64,000 nucleotides of DNA from Chthoniobacteraceae bacterium. GTDB lineage: Bacteria; Verrucomicrobiota; Verrucomicrobiia; Chthoniobacterales; Chthoniobacteraceae. Both the position numbers and the translations under genes were made by a program. The DNA lies in the NCBI GenBank assembly GCA_028293625.1, contig JAQGOL010000009.1, positions 62,001 to 126,000 of the forward strand, given 5' to 3'. The notes below the pieces were generated by a model. The model was given only the letters and a program-made list of their open reading frames with translations. It searched no databases and was not told where the DNA came from. Each line of letters starts with the position of its first letter. Within the stretch, counting starts at the first letter, position 1. Below, one piece after another: positions 9,532-18,623 of this stretch.

Positions 9532-11070
9532 TTAATGCTTAAAGTGGCGCACCCCGGTGAAGATCATCGCGATATTGCGTTCGTTAGCGGCGGCGATCAC
9601 CTCGGGATCTTTGACGGAGCCACCGGGCTGGATCGCGCAAGTGGCGCCGGCTTCGGCCGCGGCAATCAGGCCGTCAGGGAAGGGGAAAAAGGCATCGCTG
9701 CCAACCGCGCTGCCTTTGAGCGAAAGACCGGCATCGGCGGCTTTCCAGATCGCGATCCGGGAAGCGTCGACGCGCGACATCTGGCCGGCTCCGACACCGA
9801 GGGTGCGATCTTTTGCCGCGTAGACGATGGCGTTGGATTTGACATGCTTGACGACGCGCCAGGCAAACAACATCGCCGCAAGTTCCGCTGGCGATGGTTT
9901 GCGTTCGGTTACGACGCGATTTTCAAAATCAAGAAGCGGCTCGATGTCAGGCGATTGCACCAGCACGCCGCCCGCCACCGAGCGGATCAGGAACGCTTCT
10001 TCCTCACCGGATGCCGGCAGCGGCCGCGCCAGTTTGCGCATCAGGCGAAGGTTCTTCTTTTTCTGTAAAAGCGCGCGCGCCTCGGGCTCGTAATCGGGTG
10101 CAATGATCACTTCGCTGAATATCTCGCTGATGGCTTTGGCGAGCGATTCGGTGATCGGCCGGTTGCAAATGATGATGCCGCCAAAAGGGGCCTGTTTGTC
10201 GGTGGCAAACGCTTTATTCCATGCCTCCCGCAAATCGGAGTCGCTGCCGATGCCGCACGGATTGGTGTGTTTAAGAATGGCGACGGTCGGCTCGCTGAAT
10301 TCCTCGATCAATTCGGAGGCGGCAGTGATGTCGAGGATGTTGTTATAAGAGAGTTCCTTGCCGTGAAATTTCTGGAATTGCTCGTCGAAGTTCCCGTATA
10401 GCGCCGCGGTCTGGTGCGGGTTCTCGCCGTAACGCAAACGGGCGGTGATCGGCAGCGAAAGATTGAATGAGCAGGTCGTCTCCTGTTCGCGGTTCAGATA
10501 ATTGGCAATCGCCTGATCGTATTTGGAGGTGGTGACAAATACTTTGATCCCGAGCCGCTCCCGCAATTTGAGGGTGGTCGCGCCATCGTTGTCGCGCATG
10601 TGATCCAGCACATCGTGATAATCGGCGGGATCGACGACAACCGTCACCGAGCGGTAGTTCTTGGCGGCGCTGCGCAGCATGGAGGGGCCGCCGATGTCGA
10701 TCTGCTCGATGGCTTCCTCGAGCGTGGTGTCGGGTTTTGCGATCGTTTTTTCAAACGGATAAAGGTTCACCACGACCAAATCGATCGGCTCAATGCCGTG
10801 CGCCCTGGCCTGCTCGACGTGGTCGGGGTTGTCGCGCACAAAAAGCAGGCCACCATGGACCTTGGGATGCAGCGTCTTGACCCGGCCGTCCAACATTTCG
10901 GGGAACCCGGTAAATTCGGAGATCTCTTTGACCGGAATCCCCGCCTGCTGGAGAATCAAAGAGGTTCCACCGGTGGAAATGAGTTCCACCCCAAATGTGA
11001 TTAACTCCCGGGCGAACTCGACCAGGCCGGTCTTATCGGAAACGGAAATCAATGCGCGCTGAATTTTCAT
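9532..11070 (-). CDS. purH: Bifunctional AICAR transformylase / IMP cyclohydrolase
   Basis: 512 residues, the normal PurH length. The N-terminal MGS-like domain (about 1-190) carries [18 protein letters not shown] and [13 protein letters not shown] motifs and closes the IMP ring. The C-terminal AICAR transformylase domain has RYGENPHQ and KHTNPCGIG. It catalyses the last two steps of purine synthesis. It is first in the purH-pdxJ-acpS operon. Confidence 0.97.
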   Translation of the reverse strand: MKIQRALISVSDKTGLVEFARELITFGVELISTGGTSLILQQAGIPVKEISEFTGFPEMLDGRVKTLHPKVHGGLLFVRDNPDHVEQARAHGIEPIDLVVVNLYPFEKTIAKPDTTLEEAIEQIDIGGPSMLRSAAKNYRSVTVVVDPADYHDVLDHMRDNDGATTLKLRERLGIKVFVTTSKYDQAIANYLNREQETTCSFNLSLPITARLRYGENPHQTAALYGNFDEQFQKFHGKELSYNNILDITAASELIEEFSEPTVAILKHTNPCGIGSDSDLREAWNKAFATDKQAPFGGIIICNRPITESLAKAISEIFSEVIIAPDYEPEARALLQKKKNLRLMRKLARPLPASGEEEAFLIRSVAGGVLVQSPDIEPLLDFENRVVTERKPSPAELAAMLFAWRVVKHVKSNAIVYAAKDRTLGVGAGQMSRVDASRIAIWKAADAGLSLKGSAVGSDAFFPFPDGLIAAAEAGATCAIQPGGSVKDPEVIAAANERNIAMIFTGVRHFKH

Positions 11071-11147
11071 GAGGGGCGAACGCTAGGGGAGCAGCGCGGG
11101 GGAGGTCAATGGCGCGGTGCAATTCCCAAACCCTCTTTAAAAGGGGC

Positions 11148-11180
11148 GAACAGCGCGGCCACCCAATAGCCGCGCTGTTC
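11148..11180 (-). terminator. Strong hairpin after the export cluster, probable terminator
   Basis: A perfect 12-base-pair inverted repeat (GAACAGCGCGGC with its complement) flanks a nine-base loop, about 130 bases downstream of the TolC-type gene. It is followed on the minus strand by a short CCCCTTTTAAA, a weak T-run. It could end the export-cluster transcript before purH. Confidence 0.5.
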
Positions 11181-11309
11181 TAACCCAACAACACAAACAC
11201 CAAGCACGGCACCTTACCCCGCTTCGCGCCGAGCGCAAATTGGGGAGGCTTTTTTTTCCTCTTTTTTTCTCTTCCCTCCGCCCAGCCCCGTTTTTTGCCA
11301 CGCCGGCGT

Positions 11310-13013
11310 CTATTTTTCCGCGTCGGGAACCTGAATGCCGAGCTTGTCGAGAAGGGTCCCCGTGACCAGCCAAAGCTGGGTAATCGACTTATCCAGCTCA
11401 GTGCGCGCGGCCACTTCCCGGCTCTTGGAATCATACAGGCGCCGTTGCTGTTCGATAATATCGAAACTCGAAATCTGGCCCTCTTCAAGCCGGCGATAAG
11501 CGATCCGGACCGCCTCGACAAAAAGCTCGCGGGTTTTCCGAGCCGTTTCCAACCGTTGTTGATTGGTCGTAATCCGGCTCATGACGGTGTCGACGTCGAC
11601 GCCAATGCCGAGTTCAGATTGTTTGATTTTAAGAATGGCCTGCTCTTTTTGGGCTTTGACGGAGTCGAGCTGGGCGCGCGCTTGGATGTTGCCAAGGGGA
11701 ATGCGCAAATTGACGCCCAAGGTCCAACCCGGGGCGCTGCCGTTAATGGTCTGATCGAAGCTATCGCCGTAACCGCCTTTTAATCCATTAAGCCCATACG
11801 TGCCCACCAGATCAAGCTGGGGGAGGAGCTGGTTGCGGGCAAATCGCAGGCGGATATCCTGGGAATCGGCCTCGGTAAGCGCTTGCTTGAAATCGGGCCG
11901 ATGCGCGAATGCCTGCTGGAGAAACGCGGAGCGGTCGAGCTTGGGAACTCCGAGTGACGGTTCAACCTGCGGCATGAAAACCCGCAGATCATTGACGTTG
12001 AACTCATCGAGAATGAGGCGTTTGAGGGCGAACTGCCGCTCCATGAGCTGGTTTTTGGCGGCAATAAGCTGCTCCTGATCAACCGAGACCTGGGCGCGCG
12101 CCTGTTGCACATCAAATGGAGACATAAATCCGAGCTCAAGGCGTCGCTCCGTTTGATTTACAAAACGCAAGTCCGCGTCGATCGCTTCCTGGCGCACGCC
12201 GATATCGGCAAGCCCAAAAGCCATTTCATAATAAGTCGCCATCACGGCTTGAAGCCCCGTCATGAGCCGCTGTTTCCAAGTCAGAATCGCGATCTGCTTG
12301 CTGAGCCGCGCCACACGCAGATTGGCCAGGTTGGCCGCCGGCCCGAAATCCTTCAACAATGGCTGAACAATCTGAAGCTGGGTGGAGGTTTGATATTCCG
12401 GCGTGATAATCCGGTTATCGCCAGAAAAAGTGTTGCGCAGGCGATTGGCTTCCACAAACAACCCGTAACGCATACCCCACGGGGTGCGCTGGATAAGGTT
12501 GGCCGAAAAACGATCGTTTTGCTGATCAAAAATCGTGATGGGAAGTCCGGTCGCCTGGGTGGGATGATCGAGCGGCGGCAGCCCGTTGAGCGCCCGCGTC
12601 GTGTCGATGGCGTTGTTGCTGGTGACCAGCGACTGCGCCTGGAGAATCTGATCGGTGCTGCTGAAGTCGTTGGTATTTTGCGGCCGGCGCAGCGATTCCC
12701 GCGACATGTTGATACTGAAGGTCGGATCAAAAGCCCCTACCTCGAATCGAATTTTGGCCCGCTCAATCCGCACCGCCACCTTGTCGAATTTCACCTCAAG
12801 ATTGTTGCGCATCGCCATCTGGATCGCATCCCGCATCGTGATTTTCTCCACGCGCGTCCCATCAAACCTGGCCGTGGTGGCACTCTTTTTTTCCACCACG
12901 GAGGCGCGGCGGATCGGAGGCGGGGAGGCTTTTTTTAAATCAGCGGCGGTGGCCGGCAGGGGAAGGCATGCCAGAAGCGTCAGGAGAAACGCGTGGCGGC
13001 GGGAGATGCACAT
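11310..13013 (-). CDS. TolC-family outer membrane channel protein
   Basis: About 567 residues. The start at 13013 gives a clean signal peptide (basic start, hydrophobic core, end ATAA); the upstream extension is discarded. After a linker, the rest is long amphipathic helices and short strands typical of outer membrane efflux proteins, with the repeated halves around 100-330 and 340-560. It should form a trimeric outer membrane duct. It is last in a four-gene minus-strand cluster behind three HlyD-type adaptor genes, the classic partner arrangement for a TolC protein. Substrate unknown. Confidence 0.88.
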   Translation of the reverse strand: MCISRRHAFLLTLLACLPLPATAADLKKASPPPIRRASVVEKKSATTARFDGTRVEKITMRDAIQMAMRNNLEVKFDKVAVRIERAKIRFEVGAFDPTFSINMSRESLRRPQNTNDFSSTDQILQAQSLVTSNNAIDTTRALNGLPPLDHPTQATGLPITIFDQQNDRFSANLIQRTPWGMRYGLFVEANRLRNTFSGDNRIITPEYQTSTQLQIVQPLLKDFGPAANLANLRVARLSKQIAILTWKQRLMTGLQAVMATYYEMAFGLADIGVRQEAIDADLRFVNQTERRLELGFMSPFDVQQARAQVSVDQEQLIAAKNQLMERQFALKRLILDEFNVNDLRVFMPQVEPSLGVPKLDRSAFLQQAFAHRPDFKQALTEADSQDIRLRFARNQLLPQLDLVGTYGLNGLKGGYGDSFDQTINGSAPGWTLGVNLRIPLGNIQARAQLDSVKAQKEQAILKIKQSELGIGVDVDTVMSRITTNQQRLETARKTRELFVEAVRIAYRRLEEGQISSFDIIEQQRRLYDSKSREVAARTELDKSITQLWLVTGTLLDKLGIQVPDAEK

Positions 13014-13077
13014 TGAAAAATTGCGTGGGGTGGGGACCTTTGAAAATCTCGCGGCGCAGTGGAACGCCGGGAGGGTT

Positions 13078-15306
13078 TTAGAAACGGTAATCGAGGCTGA
13101 TGGCGTCGCGCAGGGATTGCAATACGAGTTGACCCCAAAGCCGAGTGCCGGTGTGGATTTTGCCACGGCTGGTCATGCCCGGGCGCAGAAGGCCCTCGTG
13201 GTTGTCGACTTCCACAACCGCCTGGAAGGTCCGTTCAAGCGGCACGTCGCGGCCTTTGGCGTCGACAAACACCGGCACGTCGCCAGCGCGCCGTGCCGAA
13301 AATGCGGCCGGAATCGATTCGCCAAAAAAGATGATCGGATCCTCAGCGATGACGCCATGGAACGTTCTGCTTGGGTAAGCGTTCACCTTGAGGTCGACCT
13401 TCTGTCCTTTTTTAACGTAGCGCACTTCCTTCTCATTGAGGGCCACCTTGATCCGCATCGGGTCGAGCGACGCGATCTCGCAGACGAGTTCGTTGCCGCG
13501 CAGCATGTGCCCTGTTTTCCGGTCCAGTTCACGGGTGAGCACCGTGCCGGCCGTGCGGGCCTTCAGCACCAGATTGTTCACATCGCGTTGCGCTTCATGG
13601 AGTTTTGCCTCGTAAGCCAGCCGGACGTTCTCGGCCTGTTTTAATTCAGCCGGTTTTTCCGTGCCAATAGCGCGGGCCACATTCGCTTCAGCCACGCGGA
13701 GCCGGTTTTCCATCATCGCAAGGCTTTGGCTCAGGTCGCGATTGGCCATTTTAACCAGCGCCTGGCCTGGCACGACGCGGTCGCCTTCCTTGACGCAGAC
13801 TTCCTGGATGAATCCGGGCACCTCGGGCCGCACCTGTTCGGGTTCTGCCAGTTCCACGGCGCCGGTCCGTTTGATTTTTAATTCCACCGGGAGAAAACAG
13901 GCGACCGCAAAGATCCCCACGGCGACAGCGGTTATCGCGGAGAGCCGGCGCAGGCGGCCGTGCGGTTTCCAGTCCTGGCGGGTCAATTGCATGGTTTTAA
14001 AAAAAGCGAAGATGGGGAGCAGCACCCAGGAGGTCAACGCGAGGCCTGCAAACCAATCCGAAAGCCCTTCGAGCCCAAGCGGCTCAAGGTGCGGCTTCAT
14101 GAAAATGATCAGCTTGTAGATGACCCAATAGCCATAAAGCCAGGAGAGGACAGCGTAAGTGTAGAAAAGAGCAAACCGGCGCTTTGGCAGCGGCATGCGC
14201 GAGAGGGTTGCGTCTTTGGCGCTGTGGCCAAAGAGGAGCAGATTAAACTGATGCTGGATAAGGGCCCGCGCCTTGCCCTGAAGATTGGGGACTTCGATCC
14301 AGTCGGTCAGAATGTAATAACCATCAAACCGCATGAGCGGATTGGCATTGAACATGATCGTCGACACCGAAGTGATGATGATGATGTTGAATAAGAAATT
14401 GTGAAACCAGCCGGGCTGAATCACCGCCCACAGGAACGTGGCCAGCGCGGCGAAAATCAGCTCGACGTAAATGCCGGCCGCCGAGACCAGGATGCGATGC
14501 CGCCGATTGGGCATGGTCCAGGTATCGCTCACATTCACGAAAAAGTACGGTGTGAAGACCATCGACATAAAGCCGACCTCATGAACTTCGCCCCCGAAAT
14601 GTTTGCACGTCAGGCCGTGGCCAAGTTCGTGGACTGACTTGAGCAAAATGGTCGACACCCACATCAGCGCCAGATTTTCCCAGTGGAAAAGATTGGCGAG
14701 CGCCTGATCGAGGTTCTGCGCGTTCTGGATAAACACAATGAGGCCTGCGACCATGATCGCCAGCGAGGCCCACATCACCGGCCGGGTCCAGATCCACCAA
14801 AGGGGACGCGCCATCCGGGCGAAAATCTTGTCCGGATCAAAGAGAGAAAACCGAAAGAAAAAGACCTGGTTGGCCAGGTTATAGAGGAAATTCTTTTTGA
14901 CCTTCCTCTGCTTGGCGGCGTCGTAACGCGCCTTGAGCCGCATCCCCTGGACACTCAGGAACTGCAGCATCGCCAGATCATTGGCAAAACGCAGAATCCG
15001 CTCATTCAGATCCTCGGGCGAATAATCGAGGTCCACATGCGGATACCGCTCCCGGTAACGCTGGCGGATCTGGCCAAAAGTGCGGATCCCGTCAAAGAGT
15101 GTTGCGAGGGAATAATCCTCCGCCGTCATGCGGAAATATTGGAGCGAGATCGGATCCTTGACGACGTAGTAGTCGCGGCCTTCGTAGACCTGTTTGGTCA
15201 CGATCAGGTCCTTGCGCAGCGGTGGCAGGACGACGTTTTCCTGCTGGGGGGCGGCCGGCGGCGCGGCAACCTCTTCTTCCAGGGGAGCGAGGGCAACAGC
15301 ACTCAT
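13078..15306 (-). CDS. M50 site-2-protease-like / HlyD adaptor fusion protein
   Basis: 742 residues with three modules. Residues about 30-120 resemble the PqqD/RRE winged helix used to bind peptide substrates. Residues about 170-475 form a multispanning M50-type metalloprotease with zinc motif HELGH at 226-230 and the third-ligand motif NPLMRFDGY at 322-330. Residues about 480-735 are a HlyD-type barrel-sandwich adaptor with a lipoyl-like fold, a helical hairpin and a NEKEVRYVKKGQKV beta-barrel segment. Family knowledge: such fusions sit beside HlyD and TolC genes in several phyla. Inference: it recognises and perhaps cleaves a peptide in the inner membrane and docks it to the TolC channel. 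It lies 6 bases after the preceding HlyD gene. Confidence 0.85.
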   Translation of the reverse strand: MSAVALAPLEEEVAAPPAAPQQENVVLPPLRKDLIVTKQVYEGRDYYVVKDPISLQYFRMTAEDYSLATLFDGIRTFGQIRQRYRERYPHVDLDYSPEDLNERILRFANDLAMLQFLSVQGMRLKARYDAAKQRKVKKNFLYNLANQVFFFRFSLFDPDKIFARMARPLWWIWTRPVMWASLAIMVAGLIVFIQNAQNLDQALANLFHWENLALMWVSTILLKSVHELGHGLTCKHFGGEVHEVGFMSMVFTPYFFVNVSDTWTMPNRRHRILVSAAGIYVELIFAALATFLWAVIQPGWFHNFLFNIIIITSVSTIMFNANPLMRFDGYYILTDWIEVPNLQGKARALIQHQFNLLLFGHSAKDATLSRMPLPKRRFALFYTYAVLSWLYGYWVIYKLIIFMKPHLEPLGLEGLSDWFAGLALTSWVLLPIFAFFKTMQLTRQDWKPHGRLRRLSAITAVAVGIFAVACFLPVELKIKRTGAVELAEPEQVRPEVPGFIQEVCVKEGDRVVPGQALVKMANRDLSQSLAMMENRLRVAEANVARAIGTEKPAELKQAENVRLAYEAKLHEAQRDVNNLVLKARTAGTVLTRELDRKTGHMLRGNELVCEIASLDPMRIKVALNEKEVRYVKKGQKVDLKVNAYPSRTFHGVIAEDPIIFFGESIPAAFSARRAGDVPVFVDAKGRDVPLERTFQAVVEVDNHEGLLRPGMTSRGKIHTGTRLWGQLVLQSLRDAISLDYRF

Positions 15307-15312
15307 TAGGAA

Positions 15313-16038
15313 TCAGCGCGCCGCGGGTTTTCCAAAGTCCGCCTTTCCGCGCATCCCTGCTTTGATCTTATGGTCGGCGTTGGGAATCTCCACTTTGATG
15401 CGGAAGAGACCGCTGCCGGCGTCGATGCGCGGATCGATAAAAGAGACCTCGGCGGTAAATTCTTCATTGGCGATCACCGGGAATTTCACCTTCACAGGCT
15501 GCCCTTTTTTGAAGGTCTCCATAAACGTGGGGTCGAGGTAAAACTGCACATAAACGCGGTCAATATTCACGATATCGATCAGTTTCTCGACTTTCTCAAC
15601 CGATTCGCCCGCTTCCTTGTATTTTTTCACCACGATGCCCGAGAGGGGCGACCGGATCGTTTTTTCCTTTAGCGCCACTTCCGCTACCTGATGCAGGATT
15701 TTTGAGAGCTCAAGCTGCGCCTGTTCCTCCAGCGCCTTCTCTTTGCTGCCCATTTTATCCTTAAAAAGCGCGTCGGCGCCCTTGGCCTTAAACTGCGTCA
15801 ATTCGATGAGTTTTTGTGTGCGCAACACCTCAAGTTCCTCACGTTCGGAGCGCAACTGGACGATCGGCTGGCCTTCGGTCACCGTGTCGCCTTCCTCCAC
15901 CAAAATGGAGTTGATGATTTCCTGGAACACCGGCGAGCTGACGCTGACCTGCTTAAAAGGAAGGGCAATGCCCTGGGCTTCTTCAGCACTGGCAGTGCCA
16001 AGGGTCGCGGCGAGGGCAAGGAGGAGAAAGGGTTTCAT
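15313..16038 (-). CDS. HlyD/RND-type periplasmic adaptor, short
   Basis: 241 residues with an N-terminal signal peptide ending near SAEE. The first lipoyl half is seen in VEEGDTVTEGQPIVQL, then a short helical hairpin (about 70-120), the second lipoyl half in TIRSPLSGIVVKKYKEAGESV, and a beta-barrel region to the end. It is a membrane fusion protein that would bridge inner-membrane components to the TolC channel. It is sandwiched between the GAF-HlyD gene (18 bases) and the M50-HlyD gene (6 bases), so the products should act together. Confidence 0.87.
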   Translation of the reverse strand: MKPFLLLALAATLGTASAEEAQGIALPFKQVSVSSPVFQEIINSILVEEGDTVTEGQPIVQLRSEREELEVLRTQKLIELTQFKAKGADALFKDKMGSKEKALEEQAQLELSKILHQVAEVALKEKTIRSPLSGIVVKKYKEAGESVEKVEKLIDIVNIDRVYVQFYLDPTFMETFKKGQPVKVKFPVIANEEFTAEVSFIDPRIDAGSGLFRIKVEIPNADHKIKAGMRGKADFGKPAAR

Positions 16039-16056
16039 CGTGGGGAAAATTTCGGC

Positions 16057-18144
16057 TTAGCCAATCATGCGCATCTGCACCCAGTTCCAGACACGCTCGG
16101 CGGCGATCCATGCCAGCGGACGCCGGCCCAGGTCGATTTTTGCCCGTCCGGTCAGGCCGGGACGCATGGCGCCCTGGAGGTCGGCTGGAATGGAAATGTT
16201 TTGGAGGGTAACGATAAAGACGTTCTCTTTTTCGCGCGGATACGCCGCCGAGCTGATCTGCTCCCGCTGGGTGAGCGAGCTATGAAGCTGATGGGCGCTC
16301 TGGCTATAAAGGATGAAGTTCACGTCGCGCGGTGCCGGAGATTTGGCGTTCGGCACGGCGCGTTCCACACGGCCGATCTCTTTTTCATTGATGTCGACCT
16401 GAAGCTCCCATTTGTCGAGCGAAGCGACTTCAGCAAAATTGACCCCCGGCTGGATGAATTCGCCCGCGTGCAGCTCGATGTCCTTGGTAATCACGACCCC
16501 GTCAATCGGGCTGCGCAGTGTGGCTGCCTCAAGATCGGTTTGAAGCTTTTTGGCATTCTGTTCGGTGACGCGAGCCTGAAGCAAGGCGACCTGCGCCCCG
16601 GCCACGTCACCCAATCCATTTGAGCGCTCGGCATCGGCCTGAAGGCGGAGGCGCTCCTGCTCGTTGGTCATCAACTCGGTCTCAATCCGGCGGATATCAA
16701 GCTGCGCGATAATGTCGCCTTTTTTAACGTGGTCGCCTTCGCGAACCAGCACCTTCTCGATCCGGCCCGCGATCTCCGGCACGATGGTGTTGCGATGGAG
16801 CGGCACCAGCGCGCAATTCCCATCCACCCTGTCGAGCTTGGGATAAACACAAACAGCACCGATGATTGCAAGGGCCACGCCGAGTTTTAAAAGGGATCGG
16901 TTCCGTTTCCGGCCGGTTAAAAGCATCCGCGTATTGCGCAATCGCTTGGTAATACCGAGAAAGGGGAGGGAATGATATTCCTGCGCGGCACGCAATGAAC
17001 GGCCGCTGTGCGTTGCCAGCCAGTCGGTGACGCGGGTGGCTGGCGGCAACTCTTTTGCCCCCGGAGGCGCATCGAAAAAGTTCTCGCTCGTGCTCTCGGC
17101 GAAGTAAGCGCCAACAAGCTGCTTATCATCGTCAAGCATCGGCGCGATGACGGCGCTGATCACATGGGAGAGCTCAAAATACGCGAGGTCAATCTCGTCG
17201 GTCCGGCGCGTGATGACCGCTTTGACATCAGGCTGATCATTCACCGGCGTTGCACCTGATTGAAAACCTTCGGCCCGGGCGAGCAGTTCTTTTTTGCTTA
17301 AAAGAACAAGTTCCGTGCGGGCATGCGCGCCGACAAAAGCGGCCATGGCCTTGACCATTGAACTCTTTTTTTCCACGACTTCCTGGCCTGAAATGGAGAG
17401 CACTTTCCACTTGTCGCCATCGAACGTTAAAATCGAGCAACGTTCGGAACCAATCAGATCGCGGCCGTAATTGGTGGAGAGCCGCGCGACTTCGAGCGGG
17501 TCGAGCGAGCCGGCCATATCGCTCGTGAATTTTAAGAGATGCTGAAGCCGCTGCGTCTCAAGCACCAGCGTGCCAAGCCGGCGCGATTGAAGATGCTGCT
17601 CCACATAGCTCGCCAGCGAAGTCAGGAACGTGGCAAATTCCGCGAAATTCTGTGCCGCGACATACGGCTGCAACCAGACCTGCACGACGCCGAGCACCTG
17701 TTCTTTTAAAAAAAGCGGAACATGAAGAAAAGGATACGGCGTTTTATTTCCTTCAGGCTGCGGAGTGCTTCCCTGGAGTTGCTGGAGCTGCGCCTGAAGT
17801 GAACCGGCATCCGCCTGGGCATGAGCGGGGGCGAATACCAGCGGGCGCTTTGACTCAATCACCTCGCCGAGGGTTTTCAGCAGATTGGCGCGCTGCTGTT
17901 CGTCGCTTTGAAAAAGGCTCGATTCAAATTCAACCTGCGCGGCGAGTTGGAATTCGCTTTTGCCCTCGGTTTTCCCGACCAGCCAGACGGCGCCGCCTTT
18001 TGCATCGCATGCTTCCACCACCCGGTTAAGGAACTGCGCGAAGTACTCCTCGCTGCGCATTTCTTTTTTACTGAGCCCTGCGATTTCATCGACAAGGCGC
18101 TGGATGCGCGTGCGTGCTGCTTCGATACTGGGTTCCTGGGCCAT
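16057..18144 (-). CDS. GAF-domain / HlyD adaptor fusion protein
   Basis: 695 residues. Two GAF-like domains occupy the cytoplasmic part (about 35-190 and 200-370). One transmembrane helix lies near 421-440. A HlyD-type periplasmic adaptor fills about 440-695, with VREGDHVKKGDIIAQLD and TLRSPIDGVVITKDI as the lipoyl halves and a helical hairpin between them. The arrangement suggests a signal sensed in the cytoplasm tunes the periplasmic adaptor; that is inference. It is the first gene of the four-gene export cluster, and the gene has about 200 bases of upstream space before the SRP RNA gene. Confidence 0.85.
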   Translation of the reverse strand: MAQEPSIEAARTRIQRLVDEIAGLSKKEMRSEEYFAQFLNRVVEACDAKGGAVWLVGKTEGKSEFQLAAQVEFESSLFQSDEQQRANLLKTLGEVIESKRPLVFAPAHAQADAGSLQAQLQQLQGSTPQPEGNKTPYPFLHVPLFLKEQVLGVVQVWLQPYVAAQNFAEFATFLTSLASYVEQHLQSRRLGTLVLETQRLQHLLKFTSDMAGSLDPLEVARLSTNYGRDLIGSERCSILTFDGDKWKVLSISGQEVVEKKSSMVKAMAAFVGAHARTELVLLSKKELLARAEGFQSGATPVNDQPDVKAVITRRTDEIDLAYFELSHVISAVIAPMLDDDKQLVGAYFAESTSENFFDAPPGAKELPPATRVTDWLATHSGRSLRAAQEYHSLPFLGITKRLRNTRMLLTGRKRNRSLLKLGVALAIIGAVCVYPKLDRVDGNCALVPLHRNTIVPEIAGRIEKVLVREGDHVKKGDIIAQLDIRRIETELMTNEQERLRLQADAERSNGLGDVAGAQVALLQARVTEQNAKKLQTDLEAATLRSPIDGVVITKDIELHAGEFIQPGVNFAEVASLDKWELQVDINEKEIGRVERAVPNAKSPAPRDVNFILYSQSAHQLHSSLTQREQISSAAYPREKENVFIVTLQNISIPADLQGAMRPGLTGRAKIDLGRRPLAWIAAERVWNWVQMRMIG

Positions 18145-18352
18145 GGGTGGGCAGGGAAATTAGGTGGAGAAGAGTGAAATGCAAGGCTCACAAAAAGAAT
18201 TTTTTATCAACTCATTTGCAAGTGGTCCGCCCACCGCGTGGCGACACGGAGTGGATGCCGGCATTTATGCGGTTTAGACCGGACACAGTGGTTTGTCTGG
18301 CCAAGTAAATCATCCGCAATGCCAATCCGCGCGGCACCGGAAACGGGACGGC

Positions 18353-18361
18353 AAAAAAAAA
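18353..18361 (-). terminator. T-run terminator of the SRP RNA
   Basis: Nine consecutive T residues on the minus strand follow directly after the GC-rich closing helix of the SRP RNA, giving an intrinsic terminator. Confidence 0.7.
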
Positions 18362-18456
<95 letters not shown>

Positions 18457-18465
18457 AATGCGCAG

Positions 18466-18493
18466 AGTAAATGCAGGAAAGCGGCTAAGACAA
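18466..18493 (-). promoter_or_regulatory. Probable promoter of the SRP RNA gene
   Basis: On the minus strand TTGTCT (18493 to 18488) and TTTACT (18471 to 18466) are 16 bases apart, and the -10 box ends about nine bases before the RNA 5' end. It is the best sigma-70-like match in this short upstream region. Confidence 0.45.
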
Positions 18494-18623
18494 ATGTTTT
18501 GTGCGGAACTTTTCTATGAAACCACTTGCAAAGGCCAAAATTCACGGCTTTAAAGTGCCTTCACGTGATCCGCGACGACGCTGTCATCGTACCCCCTTTA
18601 ACCCCCTCTGATTCAATTACGTT

